Below the pieces are notes generated by a model. The model saw nothing but the letters and a program-made list of their open reading frames with translations, had not been told where the DNA came from and searched no databases. From contig NC_083571.1 in assembly GCF_027579695.1 (NCBI RefSeq), positions 49,462,390-49,526,389 on the forward strand: a DNA stretch of 64,000 bases, read 5' to 3'. The position numbers were made by a program, and so were the translations under genes. This DNA is from Neoarius graeffei. Its lineage: Eukaryota; Chordata; Actinopteri; Siluriformes; Ariidae. Below, piece after piece: positions 11,230 to 22,053 of the stretch; position 1 is the stretch's first letter, and each line of letters begins with the position of its first letter.

Positions 11230-11647
11230 TTCTATCCACATTCACTGGATTTTGAGAAACAGAGCTTTTTTATTTTACTTTTTGCAAATTCGATAAATAA
11301 AAACTTTATACAAAATGTCCGACAAAATCATTTCCACTTAGAATGTAAACAAACCGGCGAAATGACAGGAGCAATTTGTGAAAAATTGCTAATAATAATT
11401 ATTATTAATATAATAAATAAAAAGAAGATCCGTTCTTACCATCAAATACTTTTATTCCGTATTTTGTTGCTTTTTTGTATTTTTGTGGTTTTGTTTTCGA
11501 GTCGAGTTTTGATTTCGTCCTCAGTTGGTTCAGCAACACACTCTACCATTTTTTTTTTCTCTAATCACGGTATATAAGCTGATAGCCTAGTAGTAGAGTA
11601 GCCAATCAGAGTGTGCGGTTAATTATATCCAGTGAATGTGGATAGAA
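11230..11647. mobile_element. 418-bp inverted-repeat element (MITE-like)
   Basis: TTCTATCCACATTCACTGGA at 11230-11249 is repeated perfectly inverted at 11628-11647, with TA on both sides. The interior, on the minus strand, holds a short exon-like frame beginning near 11553 with a VAEPT-DEIKTRLENK-like stretch and then a GTAAGA donor. A related copy in the opposite orientation is at 46714-47225. Confidence 0.65.
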
Positions 11648-11899
11648 TAATTGCAAATATCCACAGCATAAGCATTTCTACAATAGCCTGGCTTCTTAGG
11701 AGGAATAGTTTAAGAATGAAACAACTCTACAACGTAAGTTTTGTTAGAAATTCTGACCGGGTAAAGGAAATGAGGCACCAGTATCTGCCAGTAAACAGAC
11801 ATTGATGAAAATACTGATTCATTATATTACACCGTTTGCTCTTCATGGGTTTTTGTAATATAATTGGCATCATGCAAATGGTGGTGTGCTGTGTTCCAT

Positions 11900-12545
11900 T
11901 TCAGAGAGGGCTTTAGCTGGATTCCAGTGATGTCCCACATGAATATGTGTTTGTGGATGAGACTGGCTTCAACCTCACCAAAAGGAGGCAGTGTGGCAGG
12001 AAGATCATTGGACAGCATGCCACAGTTGATGTTCCTGGTCAGCATGGTAGCAATATGACCATGTGTGCAGCGCCATCTCTATGCTGTGCTTGGACCCTAC
12101 AACACTGCCCATCTTCTCAGGTTTCTGGACAGTTTGCATGACATATTCATTCCCAAGCAAGAAGTATACATGTCAGCAACAGGAGACACACTACACAGAT
12201 GTATGGGACAATGTAAGTTTTAATTGGGCAGTAGATATTGAAGCATAGTTCCGGGACAACTCAACCTTCTCTGTATTACACCTTCCACCATATTCTCCCT
12301 TCCTGAACCTCATTGAGGAATCCTTTTCCTCATGGTGTTCGAAGGTGTATGACAGAAGTCCTCATCAGCGGGTGTCTCTTCTTCAAGCAATGGAGGATGC
12401 ATGTGAAGACATGAGGGTGGAGGATTATCAGAGCTGTATAAGGCATTCCAGGAGGTTTTTCCAATGCTGTTTGGCAAGAGAAAACATAGTTTGTGACGTC
12501 GATGAAATTCTTTGGCCAAACAAAAATGAACGGCAAGGTTACATT
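11900..12545 (+). pseudogene. IS630-like (Tc1/mariner superfamily) transposase remnant
   Basis: Successive frame segments read VPHEYVFVDETGFNLTK (first catalytic D), a GPYN-like block near 12095, WDNVSF (second D, about 12207) and LPPYSPFLNLIEES (E, about 12313), then a conserved tail with ARENIVCDVDEILWP. There is at least one stop (TAG near 12246) and at least two frameshifts, so the gene is dead. I count 35 residues from the second D to the first E of the IEE motif, counting the stop codon as one. This family is distinct from the DD34E Tc1 copies. The 3' side of the element probably ends near 13087. Confidence 0.75.
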
Positions 12546-13344
12546 GAGTTCCTTTTTATATGTTACTCATTTGTTGTTCCCTCAGCTGTTTGTATGTTTT
12601 ACTGTAACTTTATCCTTGTATGGATCTTCATTGTAATCATTTACATACTGTACTGCACTCACTGTATGTACAGACCTGTATTTCTTTCAAACTTTACGGT
12701 GCACTAAAAGTGTTTAGGGACTAATTTTTTGTGAGTATAAGCCAAAATGAATTAAAAAAAATGTTATGTATCTATTGTAAAACGATTTATTCTCTTGTAT
12801 CAGGGACAATCATACAATCATGCACATGACAATAGTATGTTCAATTTATTAGTGCAGTGTGAAAAACATTGTAGGTATTCATATCATGACTGTCAGCTGT
12901 CAGCAATTTTGACATAAGTATACCGTTTTGTAGGCTGTTGTGATTTTGAAGCATTTGGTGCCTTTTGCTCACAATATATGAAGATTTTCAAAATATGTGT
13001 GTGGTTTTGAGAAAAGTGTTAAAGCATTTGCTTAGCAGAGCCACTGTTTTCAGAAATGTATGTAAGCATTTGAGAAACTGTAAAACAAAAACAAAAAAAC
13101 CTCAACATTATACAGTATTGTTTGTTGATGTATTTCAGTAAGACCGCTTAAGATGCCAATTTGGCTAGTGTAGACCTCCTTCTTGAGTGCAAAAACATTT
13201 TCAAAGACAAATACTATCAGAAAAGCAGATATAATTCTGTGAACTTGAAAAATATCTTTATTTTCAAGCTGTCTTTTCCCATACAAACTCACAGTCACTT
13301 TGCCAGAATGGTCAATAAGTAACACAAGGCAATTGATACCTCTG

Positions 13345-13365
13345 TGTGTGTGTGTGTGTGTGTGT
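13345..13365. repeat. (GT)n microsatellite
   Basis: This is a short GT array upstream of the nuclease gene's first coding exon. Confidence 0.9.
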
Positions 13366-13436
13366 CCACCTGTGTGTATTTAAAAAGCTACATTCCTTAT
13401 GCTGTTCATTTCTCCTATTTCAGTTCTGCAAGCACG

Positions 13437-13736
13437 ATGTATCCCAGCAGACTTTATCTCCTCTTTTTTCTGCCTGCATTTTCTCTCTCTGAGGTTACCA
13501 CTTTTGAAAAGTGTCCTCAGTTCTTTTCTGAAGGAATTCATCCCACAGTATTGCAAGATCCATCAGACAACAATCGTTATGCACAGATATGCCAGTGCCT
13601 TCTGGACCAAAATGAGAGGCCACAATATTTCTATGCCACGCTTTATGACACCAAGAATAAAATCCCTGTTTATTCATCATATGAGTTCCGCCGTGCAGAC
13701 GTTGACAGGGTTGATCGCTGGTACCTGGAACCACAG
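13437..13736 (+). CDS. ENDOD1-like secreted nuclease, first coding exon
   Basis: This exon encodes the N-terminal 100 residues of a DNA/RNA non-specific endonuclease (NUC family) of the endonuclease-domain-containing 1 type. The ATG at 13437 has A at -3 and lies 13 nt after a good acceptor (polypyrimidine tract, AG at 13422-13423), so a non-coding upstream exon is implied. It starts with a hydrophobic signal peptide (about residues 1-19, MYPSRLYLLFFLPAF), followed by an extracellular-type start with cysteines. It ends at CACAG|GTAAGA in phase 0 after the WYLEPQ motif. The second coding exon is at 22054-22560; joined, they give about 268 residues, normal for fish members. A secretory-route or secreted location is inferred from the signal peptide. 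Related fish genes are often multicopy; no neighbouring copy is seen here. Confidence 0.85.
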
Positions 13737-14151
13737 GTAAGAACTTGAATGAGAAATGAGACTTCTCCTAAAATTATTCCTGTACTTTAATAGATGTTGT
13801 CATTGTTAGGCCATCTTTAAAAGCTTCCTGCAATAATTTAGGTAATAATCTGCCCATTGTAGTTTAGTGATGTTTATCAACAGCTTAAGGATAAACTCGA
13901 ATATGGAGCCATTATCTTGCTTGAACAGATAATGGGTTCTAAACAGATACAAATACAAATATGAATGGGGGTATAAAGCTTGCCAGAAATGTTCACAGAT
14001 CATACAGTTGAAACAAGAGGTGGGCATCAGGACTGGGATCCCATGGAATGCAACAAAATCGTTGTGAAACAGGGAATTTTTTACTTTCATGACAGTGTGA
14101 GTCAGTGTTCAGATATAAAGTTACAGGACAAACAATGACTACACTCCCTGA

Positions 14152-14969
14152 CAGTGTTGGGCACGTTACTTTCAAAAAGTAATTAGTTATAGTTACTAGT
14201 TACTTTTCCCAAAAAGTAACTGAGTTAGTAACGGAGTTACTTTGTCATAAAAGTAACTAATTACCAGGGAAAGTAATTATTCCGTTACATTTTGTTCCCC
14301 CTCAAAAAAAATCAAATTCAGTTAGTGTAATCATAATAAAAGTGAATGTTAAATGTGTTTAATGACTGAAATGGACACTTAACAGAACCAATTAGTAATG
14401 TTATCTACACTATATTAATATTTTTGTGGGACAATGTGAGATAAGACATCTGTCAAATGTACTAATATATTTTTGTAGTTATTAAAATTGTTACTAATTA
14501 CTGGCCACTGACGAGGACAAACGCTTTGTTCCTCGACACAATGTGCATTGCACGTAAACACTCTTGCCTTTTATTTAAAGTAATGAAAAGTAATGGCTGT
14601 ATTTCCAGTGTGAAGGCGCAGTGCTGGGCTGACCGCTCGCCATCGCTGGGTCTTCCGATTGAAAGAGCGCGCAGTAGTGCAGTAGGCGTGGCCTACCTAC
14701 GTATCTATGTTGTCCAAATCTACTCTGATTGGCTTACTGTGCCGTTTCTCGTGTCTCCCCGCCCCACACGAAAGCAGAGGAAAGAAAGGCTGAACGAGCA
14801 GCGTGCCAGATGAAAACAGCTTTAATAAAGTAACGCATAGTATTTTATTGTAAGTAACGGGAACGGCGTTATAACGATGTAAAAAGTAATTAGTTAGATT
14901 ACTCGTTACTAAAAAAAGTAACGCCGTTAGTAACGCCGTTTATTTCTAACGCCGTTATTCCCATCACTG
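14152..14969. mobile_element. hAT-type MITE, 818 bp
   Basis: Termini are CAGTGTTGGG and the inverse CCCATCACTG, with repeated subterminal AGTAACGCCGTTA/AAAAGTAAC motifs. A perfect 8-bp target duplication CTCCCTGA lies at 14144-14151 and 14970-14977, the hAT signature. It lies in the intron of the nuclease gene. A 95-codon frame at 14526-14813 matches nothing I know. Confidence 0.9.
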
Positions 14970-15506
14970 CTCCCTGATGCACTGAAAGCATTAATTTGTT
15001 GCATGCTAACAGCACTGACATCTACCTCTGGCCATGCCCAATTCAGGTTTAATCAGAATATGAAGATATAGATACAGTATTTGGAGCAGTAAACACTAAC
15101 CCTATGAACACCTACTGTGAACCTGTATTTTTTCTCAACTTAGCAAATGACATTCATGACATTCCTACCAAATAGTTATCTTTATCATTCAAATTATTTT
15201 ATATGCCATTTTGATTGGCTGAGCGAATTGCAAATAACTACCTACAAATAATGGTCTGCTCATGCGCCGCTTCTTCACACTTTTTCTAACATGGCTTGCT
15301 TCCCTCAATTGACAGACAATGAGTTGGCTTCTTTAATTGAAAGTAAAAACAGTGAAAACACACAAAAAAAACTCATCATGAAATTTATAATCAGTAATTC
15401 AAAAAAATTTGAATGATAAAACAATTACTGAACTCACATGATCTGCTAGTGTCTCACAAGCAAATCACAATATTTTCTTCAACCTTGTCCAATAATTGCT
15501 TATTAT

Positions 15507-15788
15507 ACACTATATGGTCAAAGGTTTGTGGACACCTGTCCATGTGAGCTTTCCACAAACAACTGCCATGAAGCTAGAAGCACACAATGTCTTGATATGC
15601 TGGAGCATTACAATTTCCCTTTACTGGAACTAAAGGATCAAGCACAAAAACATTCCAGCACGACAATGCCTCTATTCACAAAGTGAGGTCCATGAGAATA
15701 TGAGTGGAAGAACTGGAGTGTTACTGGATTTACTGGAATGGTGACTGTACACCAGACCTCTTCACCTGAAATTTGTGCCTGATATATA
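15507..15788. mobile_element. Tc1-like end fragment
   Basis: It begins ACACTATATGGTCAAAGG and GTGGACACCTGTCC, the recognisable end of another fish Tc1 family, then TTCCACAAACAACTGCCATG. Without a partner end it is a fragment. Confidence 0.5.
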
Positions 15789-15790
15789 GC

Positions 15791-16138
15791 TCCATCCATT
15801 ATCCATAACCGCTTATCCTACGCAGGGTCACAGGCAAGCTGGAGCCTATCCCAGCTGACTATGGGCAAGAGGCGGGGTACACCCTGGACAAGTCACCAGG
15901 TCATCACAGGGCTGACACATAGAGACAAACAACCATTCACATCTATGATCAATTTAGAGCCACCAATTAGTCTAACCTGCATGTCTTTGGACTGTGGGGG
16001 AAACCGGAGCACCTGGAGGAAACCCACACAGACACGGGGAGAACATGCAAACTCCGCACAGAAAGGCCCTCATTGGCCACTGGGCTCGAACCCAGGACCT
16101 TCTTGCTGTGAGGTGACAGTGCTAACCACTACACCACC

Positions 16139-16139
<1 letters not shown>
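15791..16139 (-). mobile_element. GGCGGCAC-family SINE
   Basis: A reversed copy from TCCATCCATTATCC to CTACACCACCAT. It is bounded on the right by a TA array. Confidence 0.88.
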
Positions 16140-16214
<75 letters not shown>

Positions 16215-16232
16215 CTCTAGCCGCTTTATCCT

Positions 16233-16288
<56 letters not shown>
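16139..16288. repeat. Two (TA)n arrays around a 23-bp SINE tail fragment
   Basis: TA arrays at 16140-16212 and 16236-16287 enclose AATCTCTAGCCGCTTTATCC (16212-16235), which is the 3' terminal piece of the reversed SINE family. The arrays may have grown from, or recombined at, SINE ends. Confidence 0.85.
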
Positions 16289-16290
<2 letters not shown>

Positions 16291-16479
16291 TGATTCTAAA
16301 ATGTTTCAAGCATTTTTCTATTTAATTTTGATAATTATGGCCTACAGTGCAAAAAAAAAAGAAAAAGAAACCTCAAAATATGAGAATATTTCATTTTGAG
16401 TTTGAGTAAAACAGGATAAATGCCATGTTTCTCTTGGTCTAATTCAGTACATGAATTACATCCAGAAGGGGATCTTCAA

Positions 16480-16815
16480 CACCCTTCAAAAGGAGGATAA
16501 GGCACAGAATGCCACTGCTGAAAAATCTGGCCAGGAAAGCCAGGCCTTCCCTGAAAAACATATCATAGGAATAGCAACATGTTGCTCCAAAACCTGTATA
16601 TATCATTCAGCATTAATGGTGCTTTCCCATGCTATATGCAATAATGCAGTCCCATAGCATCACAGATGCTGGATGTTGAACTGTGCGCTTTTAGCCCAGA
16701 GGACACTGTGCCCATAATTTCCAAAAAAGAATTTCAAATTTCAGTTCTTCAGACTACAGGACAGTTTTCCATTTCACCTCATTGTAAAAGAGCTTGGGCC
16801 CAGAGAAGGCGGTGG
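16480..16815 (-). mobile_element. Tc1 transposase remnant (left part of an interrupted copy)
   Basis: The sequence aligns by eye with the transposase middle of the 486-1559 family: the CCTTCCCTGAAA, ACAGTTTTCCA and GGCCCAGAGAAG blocks occur in the same order. It stops at the SINE at 16816. A matching end block of a related Tc1 follows the SINE at 19650-19820. Confidence 0.6.
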
Positions 16816-17131
16816 TCTCATCTCATCTCATTATCTCTAGCCGCTTTATCCTGTTCTACAGGTTCGCAGGCAAGCTGGAGCCTATCCCAGCTGACTACGG
16901 GCGAAAGGCGGGGTACACCCTGGACAAGTCGCCAGGTCATCACAGGGCTGACACATAGACACAGACAACCATTCACACTCACATTCACACCTACGGTCAA
17001 TTTAGAGTCACCAGTTAACCTAACCTGCATGTCTTTGGACTGTGGGGGAAACCGGAGCACCCGGAGGAAACCCACGCAGACATGGGGAGAACATGCAAAC
17101 TCCGCAAAGAAAGGCCCTCACCAGCCACGGG
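16816..17131 (-). mobile_element. GGCGGCAC-family SINE, part 1 (interrupted by a hAT)
   Basis: Reversed SINE from the (CTCAT)n tail to the GCCACGGG block. The remaining head is at 19532-19602, beyond the 2.4-kb hAT. Confidence 0.9.
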
Positions 17132-17399
17132 CAGGGCCGTTGACAGCTTTGGCTGGGCCTGGGACAAAATAATCTGAGTGGGCCCCCCCCCAATAATCTG
17201 AGTGCCCCCCCCCACACACACACACACACATACGCGCGCACGCACATCGCCACACAGCAACCACCCACACCCAACCCCTCTTTTCACAGTCTCCATTCAC
17301 TCCAACCCTTAAATAACAGGTATTCCAAGCCCGTTATAACAGTCAACCATTTTATTTCAACATATTTACAGTTTGAACATTTCCTTAGTCTGCAACTAT

Positions 17400-17549
17400 T
17401 CAGGTGCGAAATGCAATGTGCCGGACTTTTGCTGTGGCAAAGTCGTCAATAAGGTCATTGAAGTCCAGCTTCTTTGCAAGTTCGCGCTCTATAGAGAGCA
17501 TAGCCAGCCCATTGAGCCTCTCCTGTGACATGTTTGAGCGCAGGTAGTT
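17400..17549 (-). pseudogene. hAT transposase C-terminal dimerisation segment
   Basis: The minus frame reads NYLRSNMSQERLNGLAML, then a SIE motif, LDFNDLIDDFATAK and a TGA stop. The LRSxMSQERLxGLA...SIE block is the hallmark of the hAT dimerisation region. No DDE region is present, so this is a remnant. Confidence 0.8.
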
Positions 17550-18378
17550 GATAAACCAAAATGATTGTTTACGGGATGGAACTGGGCCTCAATGAGAATG
17601 GAGTTATGGCTTTCCCAAAATCTGAACATAGAAGCATCACCACTAGTGATGTATACAGTGAGTTTTTCAGTGTATTTTTTTGTCTTGTTTTTCATAAACA
17701 TCCTTTCCGTACTCGATTTAGAATGTTACAAAAAAAATTGACACCCTCCCAACCACGTAACATTAGCCTATCTGACCTGGGGGCTGACACGTTTATTACG
17801 GATAAACCAAAAGGATTACAACGTTCCCTGGATATAGAACTGGACCGAGAAGATTTCAAAATCTTAACGTGTAAGCAACAACAATAAAACAGAGGTTGTT
17901 TTATTCATTTAGGGCTTATTAGGCTACTTTCATTAATTGCGCTTTTCATACAGGCCTATCATTTTTCACTTGAGCAAGGGAATTGTTTGAAGAGTATCCA
18001 GTCTAAGCGAAAGTTTAATGTTTTGCAACAGACTAACCTCAAAACACCCCATTTATAGCCCATTCGTTACATTAAACTCTATCTAGCTGGCAATTTCACA
18101 TGCCGTCGTATCTACACGGGATGATTTCCAACAAAATAAGGTTTAATTAACAAGAGGCAGCGTTCCACGGGCTTTCAGCTAACCGGAGTCCAGCTCAGCG
18201 CAGCTCAGCAAGCGTGCCTAAAACCAGGGTTCGAATTATAAATTTGACCCTATGGGGGTCTCTATTTAAAAAAAAAAAAGCAATGCATACTCGCTTTCCT
18301 GGACCAGCGCACTTTTGCGCACTGCAGTGCACAGCTTTCACACACAGGCATGCGCATGCACGCACGCACACACGGTGT

Positions 18379-18379
<1 letters not shown>

Positions 18380-18430
<51 letters not shown>

Positions 18431-18433
18431 AAC

Positions 18434-18488
<55 letters not shown>
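18380..18488. repeat. Two (TA)n arrays within the hAT
   Basis: TA arrays at about 18380-18426 and 18438-18488 are separated by TTAAACAAATT. Confidence 0.92.
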
Positions 18489-18492
<4 letters not shown>

Positions 18493-19071
18493 AAACAAAG
18501 GAAGATCGTTGTGAGATAGAGACAAGTCTTCTTCGGACTTAACTTCACATTCGATTTCGCAGGCTGCAAATTTCAGTTTGCGCGCATAGTGGTGTGGTGG
18601 TGAAGTACAGCCGTACATGTTGCAGTTTAATAACACGTTCAATACAAAGTTATGGCTGCATGGTGATCGGAAATGAAACAAGTTTTATTTATATTTATAT
18701 GGTGATATAGGCTATTCAAGCTTATTATGGTGATATATGACGTATTTGAGAGACTTCCACAGAAAATTAAGTTTGCTTCTTTCATGGGAGCCTGAGGGAA
18801 TGGGAGCTCAGCTCCCATTGGCTCCCACGTAATTCGAACTATGCCTTAAACATTTGGATATGATTGCGGGCCAATGTGCTATTCTTTGCTTCATTGAGAT
18901 ATATGCAACACAGTGTTATTAAACCGATATGTTTATGAAATAATTCAATGCCCTGTGCATTTCAGTGTTCACTCAGTGTACCCTGCTATCCCCTACTTTA
19001 TAATTATGAATGGCGCGTCGCACGTGCTGAGGTTACATTACGGGGCTTGAAAAAAGTTATCTGTGTCTTAC

Positions 19072-19206
19072 CTGGCTCAGCTGCCCCACTGCCTTCACCA
19101 CCTGCTGCATTATCGAAATCTTTTCTAAAATATCTATGCAGTGAGCCCCTGAGGCTCTTGGCTTCTTCATCTCTTTTTCTCTTTTCTTTGCTCCTGACTT
19201 GTGCAT
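19072..19206 (-). pseudogene. hAT transposase first exon, frameshifted
   Basis: An ATG at 19206 starts MHKSGAKKREK. After a one-base shift the sequence continues DEEAKSLRGSLHRYF, then an acidic/Gly-rich stretch and a CCAG|GTAAGA donor at 19072/19071. A lysine-rich start followed by an SL-x-x-YF motif is typical of ZMYM/TTF-type hAT transposases. Confidence 0.65.
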
Positions 19207-19531
19207 GTTGGCAAACGGGCTCGCACGCTTATTGTCGAAGCGTTATGATGGAATAGTGCCGTGTTATTTGGCGCCTTAATCAAAGACCAAACCATTTCTG
19301 CATTAGGGGTGGTAGGTGGGTTCTTGAATCTATTTTCGAAGACAATAAAGGCAAAAGAACCAGAAATCATTCATTGAATGCAAATATAGCACATTTTTCT
19401 CCCCCAAATCAACACATTTTGAAATGAAACAGAATGATTAATGGCATCTTCATGAGGGACCAGTTCTGGGCCCCCCTCATGCCTGGGCCCGGGACAAAAT
19501 ACCCGGTTGTCCCCCCCTGTCGACGGCCCTG

Positions 19532-19602
19532 GCCATGGGGCTCGAACCTAGACCTTCTTGCTGTGAGGCGACAGCGCTAACCACTACACCACCGTGCCGC
19601 CC
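19532..19602 (-). mobile_element. GGCGGCAC-family SINE, part 2
   Basis: This is the head of the SINE begun at 16816, ending CACCACCGTGCCGCC, followed by (TTA)n. Confidence 0.9.
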
Positions 19603-19649
19603 TTTATTATTATTATTATAATTATTATTATGTTTACATTAAGAAACTT

Positions 19650-19820
19650 TTCCAATCTTTTGGTGCCCCTGTCCCTGAGCATATATGTTTCCCCCAAAAA
19701 AGAAAAGATTTCTCAGTTTCAACATTTAATATGTTATCTGTGTACAGTTTTCAATGAAATACAGGATTTCAATGATTTGCAAACCATCACATTCTGTTAT
19801 TATTTGCATTTTACACTTGT
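19650..19820 (-). mobile_element. Tc1 end fragment, partner of 16480-16815
   Basis: It contains GGTGCCCCTGTCC, TTCAACATTTAATATGTTAT and GATTTGCAAACCATCACATT, the terminal region of a Tc1 family that also leaves an end at 57369-57486. The terminal CAACCCC motif itself is lost. Confidence 0.55.
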
Positions 19821-20343
19821 TTACATTTGTTGTAATGTTCGATAAAATGAGCTCATTATAACTTGCTGTACAGACACCATACCAGAGCCTGTGTTATACA
19901 TGTTGTTTAGTTTATTACAGCATTAATACCTAGAAAGTTATTTTCATTTACTCATCTTCACTAACCCATTCTGCTCACCTTCGCCTACATTATGAGAACA
20001 CATAACATGTTTGATATTGCTGCTAAACAAAATGTGATTTTACTAACTGGAATTCTCAATTCCAGTCTTATGAACAGAACATCTGACATGAAATCATGCC
20101 TTCTACTCAGACTTAATTTTTTTGCATACCACCGAAACTATATTTTTATTTACATTGTAATTTATATGCTGTATAACATGTCATGAATGCATTAATATAG
20201 CATTAACATAATTTATAGGAAAAATTGCATTCCTTCCAACAGCATCTGCCAACATGACCTTTTTTTTTTTTTTTAGATTTCCTTTCGGTGTTAAAGCATT
20301 GTTCTCCCAAATTACTGTAGCTTTTCCTAAAAAATGCAACACA

Positions 20344-20583
20344 CCCATCCATTACCTGTACCATTTACCTGTCAGGGACATTGGGGAAGCTGGAGCAAAT
20401 CCCACCTAACTTTGGATGAGAGGCAGGGTACACTCTGGGCAGGTCAGCAAACTATTGCAGGGCTAACACAGAGATAAACTACTATTCACTATGCAAAAAG
20501 TCCCCAGTCAACCACAAGGTTCAAACCCAGAACCTTCTTGCTGTGAGGCGACAGTGCTAGCCACTGCACCACCATGCCACCCC
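20344..20583 (-). mobile_element. Old, shortened GGCGGCAC-family SINE
   Basis: Recognisable blocks run from CCATCCATTACC to GCACCACCATGCCACC, with many substitutions and a missing central part. It is among the oldest copies in the window. Confidence 0.75.
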
Positions 20584-20603
20584 TCACCTTTTTATAATGT
20601 ATA

Positions 20604-22006
20604 CAGTGTCTTGCAAAAGTATTCATCCCCCTTGGTGTTTGTCCTGTTTTGTTGCATTGCAAGCTGGAATTAAAATGGATTTTTGGGGGGTTAGCACCAT
20701 TTGATTTACACAACATGCCTACAACTTTAAAGGTGCAAATTGTTGTTTTTTTGTGACACAAAGAATAATTAAGATGAAAAAAACTGAAGTCTGGAGTGTG
20801 CATAGGTATTCACCCCCTCAAAGTCAGTACTTTGTAGAGCCACCTCTTGCTGCAATTCCAGCTGCAAGTCTCTTGGGGTATGTCTCTATTAGCTTAGCAC
20901 ATCTAGCCACTGGGATTTTTGCCCATTCCTCAAGGTAAAACTGCTCCAACTCCTTCAAGTTAGATGGGTTGCATTGGTGTACAGCAATCTTCAATTTATG
21001 GCACAGATTCTCAATTGGATTGAAGTCTGGGCTTTGATTAGGCCATTTCAAGACATTTAAATGTTTCCCATTAAACCATTCCGGTGTCGCTTTAGCAGTA
21101 TGTTTAGCATCATTGTCCTGCTGGAACGTGAACCTTCGTCCCAGTCTCAAACCACTGGCAGACTCTAACAGGTTTTCCTCCAGAATTGCCCTGTATTTAG
21201 TGTCATCCATCTTTCCTTCAATCCTGACCAGCTTTCTTGTCCCTGCAGATGAAAAATATCCCCACAGAGTGATGCTGCCACCACCATGCTTCAGTGTAGG
21301 GATGGTGTTCTCAGGGTGATGGGAAGTGTTGGGTTTGCACCACACATGGCATTCCCATGATGACCAAAAAGATCAATTTTAGTCTCATTTGACCAGAGAA
21401 TCTTCTTCCATGTGTTTGGGGAGTCTGCCACATGCTGTTGGGCAAATTCCAAATGTGTTTTCTTATTTTTTCTTCTTCACACAATGGCTTTTTTTCTGTC
21501 CACTCTTCCATAAAGCCCCTCTCTGTGGAGTGTATGGCTTAAAGATAACCCAACCCTGATCTATACTTCTCCACAACTTTGTCTCTGACCTGTTTGGAGG
21601 CTCCTTGGTTTTCATGTTGCTTACTTAGTAGTGTAGCAGAGTCAGGGTCCTTCCAGAACAGGTTGATTTATACAGACATCATGTGACAGGTCATGTGACA
21701 CTTTGATTGCACACAGGTGGATCTTAATCAACTAATTATGTGACTTATGGAGTGAATTGATCGGACCAGCTCTTATTTAGGGGTTTCATACAAAAGGGGG
21801 TGAATACCTATGCACACTCCAGATTTCTGTTTTTTTCATCTTAATTATTGTTTGTGTCACAATAAAAGAACAATTTTCCCCTTTAAAGTGGTAGGCATGT
21901 TGTGTAAATCAAATGGTGCTCACCCTCTAAAAATGTGTTTTAATTCCAGCTTGTAATGCGACAAAACAGGACAAACAAGGGGGATGAATACTTTTGCAAG
22001 ACACTG
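20604..22006 (-). mobile_element. Tc1 transposon (third family), 1403 bp
   Basis: The ends CAGTGTCTTGCAAAAGTATT and the inverse AATACTTTTGCAAGACACTG are flanked by TA (20602-20603 and 22007-22008). It lies in the nuclease gene intron, 47 bp before exon 2. Confidence 0.93.
20824..21511 (-). pseudogene. Tc1-like transposase, inactivated
   Basis: The C-terminal frame (20824-21345) keeps FQQDN and NPIEN and ends ARGGSTKY, typical of this family. The upstream part (21311-21511) is in another frame. In the frame that matches the family, the first catalytic motif reads WSNETK, so the first aspartate is asparagine. Frameshift plus loss of a catalytic residue make this a dead gene. Confidence 0.85.
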
Positions 22007-22053
22007 TATAAACTATTCCTTAAACTAACATCTCTTTCTCTTTACTTTTGAAG

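Larger units (their letters stand above)
17132..19531 (-). mobile_element. hAT transposon, internally deleted, nested in a SINE
   Basis: Ends are CAGGGCCGTTGACAG and the inverse CTGTCGACGGCCCTG. The 8-bp target duplication is GCCACGGG / GCCATGGG (17124-17131 and 19532-19539), with 7 of 8 bases equal. Inside on the minus strand are the first transposase exon (19072-19206) and the last coding piece (17400-17549). The catalytic middle is absent, and two (TA)n arrays lie at 18381-18488. Confidence 0.9.

Noticed and set aside
14526-14813. 95-residue frame in the hAT MITE as a host gene
   Set aside because: It lies wholly within the transposon, has no recognisable domain and no splice context.
16666-17172. 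Frames of 80-170 residues with SQASWSLSQLTTGERRGTPW or related peptides
   Set aside because: The same peptides appear wherever the SINE lies; they are SINE sequence read in a chance open frame.
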